From: Dactylorhiza incarnata
Taxonomy: Eukaryota > Streptophyta > Magnoliopsida > Asparagales > Orchidaceae
Direction: 5' to 3'
NCBI GenBank assembly: GCA_033032865.1
Contig: JAWHQI010000040.1
Location: 12,011,001-12,075,000 of the forward strand
DNA length: 64,000 bases
The notes below the pieces were generated by a model, which had not been told where the DNA came from, ran no database searches, and was given only the letters and a program-made list of their open reading frames with translations. A program made the position numbers and the translations under genes. This document shows, piece by piece, positions 42,792 through 54,760 of this stretch (position 1 is its first letter; each line of letters opens with the position of its first letter).

Positions 42792-43591
42792 GATTGAGAG
42801 GACTGAAGTCGCTGGATGGTTCCAAATGATGACTAGGCCAATGAAGATGCTGGGATCAAAAAAAATCTAATAGCCATTGGTGACAATAAATCTTCCTGTC
42901 TTGGCTGTCTTTTCCAGTGCCAGAGCTTGAGCAAGAGGACTCCTAAGTCGTCAGAGTCACAAGTGTGGAGTGACTCTTCCTCCCACGCTTCATTCACTTC
43001 CTTCACTTCCTTCCCGTGTACTGACAAGACCAACTGCGGTGGATCGTCTTTCTTGATTTTTCTTGATATTACGAGTAAGAGAGTAAATTATGTGGTGGTC
43101 GGAAATGGCATCAAAGCGGAAGCGGCGGGGGCGGCGCAGCGGCAGGGGCGGCGCAGCGGCAGGGGCGGCGCAGCGGCGGAGGCGGTGGAGAATGAACCGT
43201 TGGTGGAGGATGTCGTTTTTGATCGCCGGAGTGGGAGGGCTCAGGCCGGCGGTGGTGGAAGATGAAGAACAGGAGATACAAGATCTGCTCCTATACCTCT
43301 TTCCTTTTGTAGTTCTTGATGGCTGGCGGTGGACTGAAAATGTCAACGAAACTGGCGGAGGACTGCGGTCTTGATTCCCGATGAATCTCTAGCGAAGATG
43401 ATGTTGCCGTCGAGGAGATTCTCTATTTCAATGTAGCGGCGTGGTCGGCGAAGATAAGGGCGATCAGCTTGCTGGAGCTTGGCCGAATTCGCCGTTTTTG
43501 ATTTCCTTGAGAGGCTTGAGAACACCGCAAATTGCGCCACAAATCTTGAGGCTTGAAACGCCGCAAGATTATCTCAATGAGAGCACCAAAA
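42792..43591 (-). other. Leader and primer site of the small Ty3 element
   Basis: 800 bp between the gag-like ORF and the LTR. GC-rich triplet-like runs near 43120-43190 (GGCGGCGCAGCGGCAGGG) create open frames on both strands that look fortuitous. The primer site is at 43571-43588. Confidence 0.65.
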
Positions 43592-43875
43592 TGTTAGGAT
43601 CCTAGAACGAAAATACTAAATTACAAAAGAATGGCCAAGGGGAGGTGGACGGAGACGAGGGAGAAGACGAATGGCCGGAGGTGGCCGGAGCTGGGAGAGA
43701 AGAAGGGGTTGGGGCGGAGCAGAAATAAAACTAAAAACTTTATTAAACTCTTCATTTTTAAAACTATTACAGAACTCTCTATTTATAAGCAGTGAATTGC
43801 CATTTTAAACTAATGATCCCTTAATCTAATCTTTTGACACGTGGTTGCATCATATAGATCACTCATGTCGTTACA
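43592..43875 (-). repeat. 5' LTR of the small Ty3 element
   Basis: 284 bp, same ends as 41066-41349; followed by GAGAC at 43876-43880. Confidence 0.95.
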
Positions 43876-43880
43876 GAGAC

Positions 43881-45140
43881 ACTGTCAGAAGGGAGAGATC
43901 CGGCGGTGCCCGTAGTTTTGCTCTCTACAACAAGAGCTCCCGACGGCTGCCGGCGGCGCCAGGCCGCCGGACCACCGTGGGGAGGTGCGTTGGCCCCCGT
44001 CAAGTTGGACGGGGGTGGTAGCGTGGCGAACCGCCGATTAACCGACGGTGGAGAAGCCTCGTAACCCCCATGACCTCTGGTGGGATACAGATGTCATTCG
44101 ATCCTATGAACAGGATCAGGCGGCCGAGATTTCCTTAATTTGACCAAAGAAATGATTGGGTCCCCACAATGGATCCACGATAGATTCGTTGTGGGGACGT
44201 CGCTCAGGATCTGCGGCTCGACCTCAACATATGTGCACCGTGATTTCTCTTGATATGGAGAAAATTTAATTTTTTGGGGATGATAGTGAATCCTAATGAG
44301 AAAGTTGTAAACATAAGAATTGTTCCATATAATTACAGATACCCCTCATAAAAATATGAAATTTTTCTGTCATTATTTGGTATTTTTAATAATTAAAACA
44401 AGTGATTTTTTTCTATTTCTATTTATCAGAGGACATTATATGGCTTGTAAATTCCTAAGAAAAAAATTACGGTGATATACATAGATTGCTTACAGACCCT
44501 TGAAAATTTTGGGAAATTTTTGTCAGATTTTGGTATTTTTAATAATTAAAATGAGGGGAATTTCTCTGTTTTTGATTTATCAAAGGACTTTGGAATAATT
44601 ATAAATTCTTAAGAAAGATCATGGTGATAGAGAGGTCCTATGTACACACTCAGTGAATTTTTGGGAATTTATAGTTCAGTCTTGCTAATTTCAAGAAATT
44701 AAAAGTGTTTGAAGTCATCTTTGGAAATTACCAGAGGTAAAGATCTCCAATAAAAACCCTTGGAAATTTTGTGGCTGATTACAGTAGCTAAACACAACTA
44801 CTTAAAATATTTTGAAATTTTCAGAGGCATTCCTTGTATTTTTTGTAATTTATTAAGTAGCTTAAACATAATAAATTATTAGAGGCTATGCAAGACATCA
44901 AAAGGTTTTGGAATGTTTTTGGAGACAGTAAAGAGGTGTTTAAGACCCACTGCCAAAGTTGTGATTTTTGGAAAATATTGGGGTTCTTTTATAAAAATAA
45001 TGAATTATTTTGGGCAAATAATTTATTAGAGGTCAAATCAAACTCAAAATGGTTTGAGAAAAATCATGGGAAAGGAATTACGACAATTATAATCTCTGGA
45101 TCAAGTTTCATAATTTTCCAACTCTTTTTGGTATTTATTA
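43881..45140 (+). repeat. T2a continuation with AT-rich array of about 153 bp
   Basis: GGTATTTTTAATAATTAAAA recurs at 44379 and 44532, with a weaker copy near 44690; the units also share AAATTCCTAAGAAA and GGTGATA. The rest is non-coding; the frame at 44888-45145 is not recognisable. Confidence 0.6.
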
Positions 45141-45449
45141 AATAAAGAGGGTTAAACTCGAAAGAAGTTAAATCGACTTTAATATATGAAATTGAATCGT
45201 CTCGATGCAAATGATTGAGGTTAAAAGGTTTCGTACTGATCCTACTGTGGAGATTTGGGACCTTGACGATTGAATCAGGTGTTTGTAATAAATTGCGAAG
45301 GAACGACTTGGAGTTATAATAGGCTCTAATAGATCGTCAGAATCTGATGAAACCTCGCAATCTAATAAGTCAACCTAAAAGGTGCAACTAAAGTAGTTAT
45401 CAGATTCAAATAAACCAGCAGACCTTAATATGGTCAAAATACGTAGAAC

Positions 45450-45610
45450 TCGCCGCGGAATTGTAAAACCTACCTCCTCAGAACGGAGATGTATCTTATA
45501 GAGATGTTACCTTAGAACAGAGATGCCTCCTTGGAACGAACAAGAATCATTGGAACGGATAAGCCTCCTTGGAACTGAGATGCCTCCTTAAATGGAGATG
45601 GAACTGCAGA
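45450..45610 (+). repeat. Short CCTCC...GGAG repeats in T2a
   Basis: CCTCCTCAGAACGGAGATG, CCTCCTTGGAACGAAC, CCTCCTTGGAACTGAGATG and CCTCCTTAAATGGAGATGG at about 28-50 bp spacing; some can fold as CTCC-loop-GGAG. A weak homologue is in T2b near 59815-59870. Confidence 0.6.
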
Positions 45611-46787
45611 TGGAAGAACTTTATTTACTGCTTGTTTACAATTCTCTTCAATCCCACACTTATTATTGCTCTTTATTCCTGCATTTTATATCAGCGTTTT
45701 ACTTATCACATTTTCTTTACTGCACTCTATTTACTGCAATTTACTAATGCTTTCATTTCCACACCTTTGTTTTGGGTCCCACTCTAATAAGAGGTTTAGC
45801 TTGTTATGGACATTAGTTAGGGTTAACTTGGAGACGAAGCATTCATCCAAGGCTAACCCTAAACTAATGAACTCACTTGATCGCCACCCTCCTTGTTAAA
45901 GTTGAATGGCACGACCAAGCCACGTGTAAGACGGTCGCATGCCAGAATTATTTCATGTCAAGTAGGGCAAGCAACCGCAAACCCGGAAGGTGTAGGCTGG
46001 TTTCCTTATTGAAATGCTTGTAAATTGATTTGCGAATAAAGTGGCTCGATCAATAAAATTTCAATGGATCTCATTTCGTTCAAATTCAAGGTCGTTTAGA
46101 AAAGTTGACCGATTTAGGTCAGGTTGTTCGATGCAATCACCCTAAAATCACATTTTGAGCAAATGAGCTCAGAATAGACCCATTTAGTTGCATTAGACTT
46201 GTAAGATTAACACGAGTGCATTGGAACTCATTTCACGTACTTGACTCATATGATCAAAATGAGTGCAATGGAACATATTTCACTCAAACCTAATGATATT
46301 TAGTCAAGTTGACCAAATCGAGTCTCGTCAAGTTGTGTGACATCTCGAAAATTGTGAACATTTAAAATTCAACTCCATCACGCCCATTGATTAGTCACAC
46401 AATGACTATGACCCATATTGACCTTGAATCACATGAGAGACCCACCCCAGGGTTGACTTTGGTCAAACACTCCTTTAAAAAGGAAAAATTTAAACTTGAA
46501 ACATAAACCCCACTCAATCCCACTTACCCAAACACCACCCACTATCATTTTTCTGATGGGAACTGATTCTTATGTAGCCTAATGGGTTAAACCCAAGCTA
46601 ACCCATCCTTAACCATTTCCCTTAAACTAGTACCCTCCACTAACCTTAAACCTAACCCAAACCTAATCACTACCCTCTCTCTTCACTCGTACACCCAACC
46701 ATCCCCCATCTGCCAGCTGCCCCTCACCAGCTCAACCTTAGTCGTTGGACTCAACCCAACCTCCACCCAACTGAGGAAGAATAGGGA

Positions 46788-46813
46788 GGGGGGGGGGGGG
46801 GGGGGGGGGGGGG
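46788..46813 (+). repeat. Poly-G run, 26 bp
   Basis: Homopolymer in T2b just before a GTAACCTCAGCC segment. Others: 47112-47130 (19), 57114-57126 (13) and 61341-61362 (22), all G on this strand. Confidence 0.95.
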
Positions 46814-47077
46814 TAACCTCAGCCGCCTATATAAATCCCCCAACCATGTTTCAGACTCACACCTCACCTTAACCCCAAACGAAAGCCTTCCTGATGAGTC
46901 GAAGCCTTGCTAGTGTCGATGAAGAAAGAACAAAGACCTCCACCACCACCTTCTATCCCTAGCCATGATTCCCCCACCTGGGCAGCCTAGAAGATCCTAT
47001 GTAAAGGTGGTTTTCCACCTCCTATCCTCCTCCTTATGTTCGCGAATGAACTGCATTCGGGATCCAGCCACCGGAGC

Positions 47078-48587
47078 TGAAAGAAATCGTTGTCTACCTA
47101 AATCACCTAAAGGGGGGGGGGGGGGGGGGGAGGTGAATAGGTGATCTCTACTGCGATTGCGGAATAAAAATTAAGTACACACACAACAAGAAAGATCACA
47201 GCACAGAGACACAAGATTTATAGAGGTTCCCCAAGGTGGGTACTCCTCTCTCCCGCTTCGCCTATCTAGCACTTCGGGCTAGCGTCAGCAACTTCGCCAA
47301 AACTTGGATTTATCAATAAATCCTACACTCGGAGACAACGACTCCTACAAACTCGGAGAACAACCTCTCCTACAAAAGCACTCGGAGATAAACTCCTACA
47401 ACTCGGAGCAAACTACTCCTACAATATAACTCGGAGAAAAATCTCCTACAAGAATCAAATAGAGTTTGAAATAAAATACTTCTATTAAACCTCAACAGAG
47501 ATTGACTTCAGATCTTAGAAAAACTGAGTCTTCTTCTTCCTTGAGAACGAAAGCTTGGATCTTCAAAGATTTGGAAGAAGGGAAACTCGGCAAACCTGAT
47601 CTGAATAGGCCCTTTGATTTTCTTGAAAGGATCTTCAAAAATATGGAGCAGCAAAAAGATCAAAGGCCTTCTTATCTGAGAAATCTCTAACAGCACTGAA
47701 GAACGAGTCTTGAGGGCGCAGAAGTTAGATCTCAGAAAAACTTGTTCAGCGAGCAAGGAGGAAGACGACTGGGTTCTTCTCTTTCTATCGGGTTGAATAA
47801 TAATGATTATTGTGTTTGCCCTAAAATAAAAGATTATTTATAGGAGGAACTCCAACAGTTAGGGCGACAGACAAGGAATGATCGACACGTGTGCTGCACA
47901 TGGCGGCCAACCCTAATTTTCAAAAACGAAACATATTTTTGAAATCCGTCTGTCCGTCATTCGTCGAGACTTCACGTGAACATCTGACGAATTGACTTAG
48001 CCATTGAAAAATACTGATCAAGGCTTGAAATCTGTCTTCTGTTTTCATTCGTTGGGATTCGTCGGGAGTTCTCAAGAACATACAACAAATTGACTTAGCC
48101 GCACAATTTCCTTCACAAAGCTGCCTTTTTGGCTTCTGTCAGCATTCGTCGGGAGTTCATGAGAATATACGACGAATGGACTTGGCCGCAGAACTTTCTT
48201 CTTCAAACTGGAAATTTGGCTTTTGTCAGCATTCGTCGGGAGTCATCGGGACTTCACGTGACATCTCGATGAATTAACTTAACAAAAATTCCTTTTCTTC
48301 TGAAAACCTGCTCCACTCCTCAACCTTGAAAGCCTTCAGTTGTGAGAATATGAAGTGCACCCCAAAAGAGAGATTACACATGAACCAACACTTTGTTCTA
48401 CACAATGAGGGATTACATTGTCTAGAACTGTGTTTTGTGATCCATTGCAACCTGACTTTGGTGTGAACTTAGCATTATGACCTGTCACAACACATCTAAA
48501 GAGAGTTCATCAAATACATACTCAATTCAATTTAGTTCACTAGGGGACACCTTCAAATCCAGGTGATTGTGGATACAATACCCAACA
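47078..48587 (-). repeat. 3' LTR of Copia B
   Basis: 1510 bp, TGTTGGGTAT to CTTTCA on the minus strand. Contains a G19 run at 47112-47130. The hairpin array is near 47325-47455, the TATA box near 47834-47842 and a dyad cluster at 47950-48275 that has lost several CpGs compared with the other LTR. Confidence 0.95.
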
Positions 48588-48770
48588 ATCTCCCCATATT
48601 TGAAGATGTCATAACCCTATGCACTAAGTTGAATTGCACAGAAAGTATAATTAAATAAAAACAGCACAACCAGGCAGTAATAATTTAAAGAGAGAATCAA
48701 TGTTTTATCCAAACACAAAAATATATATATAAACAAAGAAAAAAATAGCATGATTCCAGAACAGCTCAGC
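48588..48770 (-). other. Polypurine tract and 3' non-coding region of Copia B
   Basis: The minus strand reads AAATATGGGGAGAT against the LTR (48588-48601). The rest up to the stop of the extra ORF is AT-rich. Confidence 0.85.
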
Positions 48771-51308
48771 TCATGCTTGGTCTTTGCCTTTCAGCTTTCC
48801 AAAAATTCTGTCCACTGCCTCAGCTCTCTTTCTCTGTTCAGATTCCATTCTCTCAAAGAATGCCTTTGGCTTGGGCCAATATCTATCAGGAGCAGTCTCT
48901 TTAGATCCACTTGTCTTGAAATGAATTCTCCTTTCAGTTGTCCTTTTCTTGAACTTATCCCATTCCTCCTGACTTTAATGTTTAGTGACACTTTCATTTT
49001 GCCTACTGACTAAGTTGAAAGCTGTAAGAATGATATCCTTTGAAGAGGGACTCCAGCTTTCTTGGAAATTTCTTGGAGGAGGCATATCATAGAATTCTCT
49101 GATCTTCTTGTGAGGATTAGACCTTTTTGCAGAAGGTTTATCACCAAAGATCTTCCTTTTCAAAGATTTTTCAGAAGATTCAGGAGCTTTGGAGCTTTCA
49201 AGCACTGGATCATCCCAGAATTCTTGATAGGAGGAAACTGGGATGTCTCCTATAGCAAAATCAAGATCCTCAACAGGAAAATGAGAAGAATTTGGAGCAC
49301 TTGGACCTGGAAAACTTGAAGAAGGAACATCTGGCATCTTGTCCACCACAGTGAGTCCAAGCATGCCTGCAACTTCTTTGAACAGCCAGCTTGTAGATTC
49401 ATGAGTGTACCAATTTACATCTACAACATTTTGTAAAATGTTCTCCTTAAGCTCTTGCATCTTGAAAAATACATTTCCATCCAAATCACTAACTTTACCA
49501 TCCAAGTCATTCACTTTACTGGCACTTTCTTCTATTTTAGACACAATACTCTCCTCCCCCTTTATGACATCTTCATGTAGGAGGGTATAGAGTTTGGCCA
49601 GTTATCTTTCAACTTGATCATCCAGAAAAGTAAGCCCTTGATCATGAGAAGCTCTGAGAGCTGTTTGAGCAGAATTCAGATGAAGAACATCTTCACCAAC
49701 CTGATGCAAGTTCTTTAGAGCATGTCCAACTGCCTTATTGGTGTGGTCCAATGCTTTTCCTGCTTTTGACATCCAGGCTTCTTGATCACTCTTGAATTTG
49801 CCCATTTCATGTCTTATCTGAGCCATTTCCTGCCTCAAAGCACTATCAACTTTATCAATTTTCTGATAAACTGATTTGATGGACTGATCAAAATGCTCTG
49901 TTTGAGCTTGCAGCAAAGTTGAAATTGACTTGAGCAAAGAAGATTGAGAGCTCTCTCCAGTTTCAAAATCATTAGGAGAGACTCTATCAGCTACAAAACT
50001 AGTAGACTGTGCTTGCTTATCAAGCACAGTTGCTCTTGGAGATTGTCTCAAAGAACTTTCTGGAGGGGGCAAGAGCATCACAGGAGGGACTGCAGATTCA
50101 CCCATAAATGTGTCTTCCTGTTCTTTCTCCCCCTTAGTCAAAGACATCTTCTTAGCTGACTCCAACTGAGCACTAAAACTGCCCATCTCCATAGAATCTG
50201 ATTTCTCAGAAGGAACAGATTCAGGATCTGCCAAGTCTTCACTATGTACTGAATTATAAGCAAACTCTGCAGGGGATCTTCTTGAGTCCTCTAACATAGC
50301 TGCTTCATCTTCAGCAGCAGATTTCCCTTGACCTTCTAGGTCAGGAACAGTATCAGGAACAGCAGGACTGACTGGATCAACATACACTGGATCAGGATGA
50401 ACTGGATCAATTTCACTGGGAGGAATTTCCTTTGAAGCAACACTACTTTCAGCAATGTCTCTTGGGGTTGGAAACTCCCCCTCAACATGTTCACCTCTGC
50501 CTTGTTCAGGAGCTGTACTGGGTCCACTACCCCTTGAGGGTTGACCTTCTTCATGAGTCCTATTCTCATTTTGCACAGGATCCTCATCACCACTAACAAC
50601 AATTTTGACTCCACCTTTTGGAATGACCCTTTCCCATTTGGAGAAAATAGAGGAGTTGATTTTCTTAGTGTGATGGATGGGTATACCTCTTCCAAGATTA
50701 AAAAAATCTGGATTACTACCATTCAGCAACAAACTAATAATTCTTCCAAAATTTGGGGCATGAAAGCTGTCTTTAATTTTCTCAAAAAGAACTTCACCAA
50801 AATTAAAATTCTTTCTACAAATAATAGCTATGTGAATCTTAAAGGCTTCTTCAGATAGGTAGTCATGTGAGCCTACCTTGCACAATAAGACTTTTCCCAA
50901 AATATCACACAGAAGCTTACCTCCGTCATTCATGAATTTTCTTCTTATCTTTGAACCTTCATCAAGAATGCCACAGAATCTTTTGGCCTGGAGAAAATCT
51001 TCAGCAAACACTTCTTCTGATTCGACTCCAGGCATCCTCAAAATCCTGTTGATGCCACTAGCTTTTAAAACTATTTTACAAGACCTGATGCTGCTCTTTA
51101 TCTTCTTGCCTTGACAAGAAATTTTTGCATTTCTGTAGAACTCAAGAACGTCTTGTTCGAGAATTTTAGCCGGTTCTTCCAAGACATAGCTGAGCCCGGC
51201 AACATCAAGCATCAAGATAATGTTTCTGAACTCATCTGAAGCAGTTCGAAAGCTACCTCGCACCAGCTCTCCACCAGAATGCAGACCTCCAGCGGCTTTG
51301 GGCGCCAT
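48771..51308 (-). pseudogene. Extra ORF after pol in Copia B (unassigned protein), two stops
   Basis: One frame of 846 codons from MAPKAAGGLHSGGE to a TGA at 48771-48773, broken only by TAG at 49602-49604 (codon 569) and TAA at 48975-48977 (codon 778). Residues 1-205 form the domain shared with A and C: EQDVLEFYRNAKIS, GGKLLCDILGKVLLCKVGSHD, FGEVLFEKI, APNFGRIISLL. Residues 210-450 are acidic and rich in S, P and E. Residues about 455-625 look coiled coil (QSIKSVYQKIDKVDSALRQE, VNDLDGKVSDLDG). The tail is basic (KRKIFGDKPSAKR, SKDIILTAFNLV, RYWPKPKAFFERM). No signal peptide or membrane span seen. It sits where SIRE elements have an envelope-like ORF, but the content argues for a soluble, possibly nucleic-acid-binding, protein. 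Confidence 0.82.
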
Positions 51309-51579
51309 CGAGCTTGACGAAATCGGGGAAGAGAAATAGTGTTTTCTCGAGGGAGACGGAGAGACGGGAAGGGTTTCACGGAAGAGCGCGTGGAATCACG
51401 TGTTCTCTTTGTTTATATATATATATATTAAATAAATTTAGGCACGTACCTGATTTCACGGATGGCTCTTCGGATCCAATAAATTGAATTTGATAATAAT
51501 AAGGCTTTTCACGGAGACGTGTCCGAGAAGATAAGGAAATTGACCCGTGAAATCTCGTGAAATTTCAATATTCTTGTCC
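51309..51579 (-). promoter_or_regulatory. Internal promoter candidate for the extra ORF of Copia B
   Basis: Between the pol stop and the ATG at 51308. On the minus strand TTTCACGAGATTTCACGGG, CTCCGTGAAAAG and TCCGTGAAATC form a cluster of TTTCACG/CGTGAAA dyads, followed by a run TATATATATATATAAAC at about 51412-51430, then a G-box-like CACGTG at 51398-51403 and a further CCGTGAAACCC. The TATA-to-ATG distance is about 104 bp, as in element A. Confidence 0.58.
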
Positions 51580-54500
51580 TCATGATTCCTTGTTAAGCAT
51601 TCCAAGTTTCATTTTGAAGAAATTGAACTTGGTCTCGTCCAGAGGCTTCGTAAAAATATCTGCAATTTGTTTGTCAGTATTAACATATAACAAATTAATA
51701 TCCTTACTCTTAACAAGTTCCCGGATGAAGTGGTAGAGAAGCTCGATGTGCTTCGTTCTGCTGTGAGAGACTGGATTATTTGCTATAGCAATAACACTTG
51801 AGGAGTCACAGAACATGGGGATTTCTGTGAGCTTTAAGTTATAGTCCTCAAGCTGATTCTTTATCCACAAAAGTTGTGCACAACAACTGCCGGCAGAGAT
51901 ATACTCCGATTCAGCAGTTGATATTGCAACACAATTTTGCTTCTTGCTACTCCATGACACAAGACTTTTTCCCAAGAATTGGCAAGTTCCCGAAGTGCTC
52001 TTTCTATCATCTTTGCTACCTGCAAAATCAGCATCTGAAAAACCAATTAGTTCAAAATCATTGCTTCTCGGGTACCATAAGCTGAGATTTGGTGTACCCT
52101 TAAGGTATCTCAAAATTCTCTTTGTAGCGACATAATGAGATTCCTTACAGTTCACCTGATACCTGACACAAACACATGTTGAAAACATTATATCGGGCCA
52201 ACTGGCAGTAAGGTAGAGCAAGGACCCAATTATGCTTCTGTATTTGGTTTCATCAAAAGGTTTCCCTTTTTCATCCTTGTCCAGAGACATACTTGAGCCC
52301 ATTGGAGTCCTCATAGAGGTTGCACTCTCCATTCCAAATTTCTTAAGGAGCTCTTTGGTGAACTTAGTCTGAGAGATGAAGATTCCATCTTCAGATTGGT
52401 GCACCTGGAGTCCTAAGAAATATTTCAGCTCTCCCATACTGCTCATTTCAAACTTACCTTGCATCAAATTAGAAAACTTTTTGCAAAGTTTGTCATCTGT
52501 AGAGCCAAAAATAATATCGTCGACATAGATTTGCACAAGCAAAATCTCACCTTTTACTTCCCTAAGAAACAATGTCTTATCTATTGTTCCTCTTGTGAAT
52601 TTGTTCTCAAGAAGGAACCTAGACAATGTCTCATACTAGGCTCGGGGCGCCTGTTTGAGACCATACAAAGCTTTATGTAAATAATATACATGATCAGGAA
52701 AGTTAGAACCTACAAAACCTGGAGGCTGAGCTACATATACTTCCTCTTTAAGGTCTCCATTCAGGAAGGCTGACTTCACATCCATCTGGAAAACCTTAAA
52801 GCCCTTATATGCAGCATATGACAGAAATAATCTGATGGCTTCAAGTTTTGCTACTAGTGCAAAGGTCTGATCAAAATCAATCCCTTCTTCTTGCCTGTAT
52901 CCTTGTGCAACCAGTCTTGCTTTGTTCTTGGTAATGATGCCCTTTTCATCAAGCTTGTTCCGGTAGACCCATTTGGTTCCAATCACATTTTGTCCTTTGG
53001 GTCTTGGTACTAACTCCCAAACTTTACATCTCTTGAATTGGTTGAGCTCTTCTTGCATAGCAAGGATCCAGGATGGATCGGTGTTTGCTTCTTCAAACTT
53101 CTTCGGCTCAATCTGTGAAAGAAAACTTAAATGTAAAACTTCGTTAGTTGTACCTCTTCTCGTTAGAACTCTGCTTGAAGGATCTCCGTTAATTTGATCA
53201 GCTGGATGATCTCTTGAATATCTGACTCCCAAGTTATTTGCATTTTCAGGAGCAACTTGAGGTTCAGCCACCTCTGGAATATCTTCTTCTTCATGAACTT
53301 CTTGTTCATATTCAGAGTGATCCGAGATCTCTTCTGCCAACTTTGGAGCATCATCTGTGGTTTTTACTCCATCTTGCATAGAGAGTTCCTTTAGTTTTTC
53401 ACCTGCATCTTCAATGAACACACTAGACGAGTTGCTATGCAGCAGGCTCGTCTCATCAAATACAACATGGATTGTTTACCCTACCACCAGAGTTTTCTTA
53501 TTGAAAATCCTATATGCCTTACTATGGCTACTATATCCTACGAAAATACCTTCAAAACATTTTTTACTAAACTTGGTTGTAGGATGCTTCCCATTGTTAA
53601 GTACATAGCATTTACTGCCAAAAATTCTAAAATATGAAATCTTTGGTTATCTGCCCTTTAGAATCTCATATGGGGTCTTACGATGGTTCTTATTGATGAG
53701 TGCTCTGTTTTGCACATGGCAAGCTGTGTTGATAGCTTCTGCCCAGAAATATTCTAGAAGAGCAGAATCACTCAACATGGACCTGCCAGCTTCTATGAGG
53801 GTTATATTCTTTCTCTCGGCTACTCCATTTTGCTGTGGAGTACGAGGAGAGGAAAACTCATGGGAGATACCTTGACTTTCACAAAACTCTGTCATGGCCC
53901 CAGACTGAAATTCTGTTCTATGGTCACTTCTGATTTTGACCACTGAACAGTCAAGTTCATTCTGAATAAGCTTGACAAAATTAGTGAATATGCCGAAGGT
54001 TTCTGACTTAAGTTTTAGAAAGAACACCCATGCAAACCGGGAATAATCATCAACAATAACCAAGGTGTAAGCTTTCCCACCTAAGCTTCTAACTGACATT
54101 GGACCAAAAGAATCCATATGCAGCAGACGAAGACATCTGGTAGAATTATTGCCAATTATGCTCTTAAAGCTAAGGTGTAGCCTTTGTTTGCTTACCCATT
54201 TGGCAAGCATGGCAAGGGCTTTCCTTAATGCATTTAACTTTGGGGGCATCCCTTACCAAGTTGTGAGAAAATAACATAGATATAGTTTTGAAATTAATAT
54301 GTGCTAATCTCTTGTGCCATTGGTCACAGAGAGATGCACTATCTTTGGCAACAAAACACACTGGGGTAGAAGACTGTAAGCATATAAAATCTAAACAGTA
54401 AATACCACTACTCCTAGAGCCTGTTAAAATAGTTTCCGCAGATACGGACATCTTTATCAGGCATCTATCTCTAAAGAACTCAACGGTATAGCCTTTGTCA

Positions 54501-54760
54501 CACAGTTGGCTTATGCTAATCAAATTGTATTTCAATCCTTTCACATGAGCTACACGTGTGAAAACGACTGAGCCGTTGGTTATTGAACCATAACCAATAA
54601 TAATACCTCGTTCAGATCCGCCAAACTTTACTTTAGGCCCGTTCTCAAATGGAACATAATCCTGAAGTAATCTTCTTCTCCCGGTCATATGCCGAGAGCA
54701 ACCACTGTCCAAATACCAGATGGGAATTTCGTTGGCCTTTGGACATTCCTGCAAACATGA
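51580..54760 (-). pseudogene. pol: Copia pol of element B: protease, integrase, RT, RNase H
   Basis: Protease WYLDSGCSRHMTG at the start of the frame 54170-54754, which also holds the integrase finger (WHKRLAH, CHACQMGKQ). A shift near 54180 leads to 53647-54249 with LLHMDSFGP, VVKIRSDHRTEF and NGVAERKN (the triad is present, although the usual G after DH is R). After stops near 53647 and 53477, RT runs 52636-53421 with [13 protein letters not shown] and [12 protein letters not shown]. One TAG at 52636-52638, where W is expected, separates it from 51580-52626 with [34 protein letters not shown] and IFTKPLDETKF. It is close to intact; stops are of the type produced by cytosine deamination. Confidence 0.95.

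Larger units (their letters stand above)
41066..43875 (-). mobile_element. Small non-autonomous Ty3 element with a captured host fragment
   Basis: 2810 bp with 284-bp LTRs at 41066-41349 and 43592-43875, TGTTAGGATC to GTCGTTACA. Target duplication GAGAC at 41061-41065 and 43876-43880. The primer site TGGTGCTCTCATTGAGAT on the minus strand (43571-43588) sits by the right LTR. The LTRs differ at only a handful of sites, so insertion is recent for this window. No pol. The interior holds a gag-like start, an unassigned ORF and a VPS41-like segment. Its primer site resembles that of Ty3 F, a possible helper type. Confidence 0.92.
39314..46020 (+). mobile_element. T2a: long Ty3 LTR-like copy, interrupted
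   Basis: Own sequence 39314-41065 and 43881-46020, about 3.9 kb. Order: 158-bp array, a GACCCACATGGGGGATCCACCCC segment (40330), a GC-rich leader with proline-rich short frames (40500-41060), an AT-rich 153-bp array (44340-44760), an AGAACGGAGATG repeat (45450-45610), and AGGCTAACCCTAAACTAATG (45850). The same order is seen in T2b, strongly diverged. Neither end is defined. No gag or pol. Confidence 0.6.

Noticed and set aside
42927..43374. Arginine/glycine-rich frames on the plus strand
   Set aside because: Produced by GGCGGCGCAGCGGC-type runs in the leader of the small Ty3 element; opposite strand to its genes.
49062..51114. Plus-strand frames over the extra ORF of B
   Set aside because: Shadows of the minus-strand ORF, which is supported by homology to element A.
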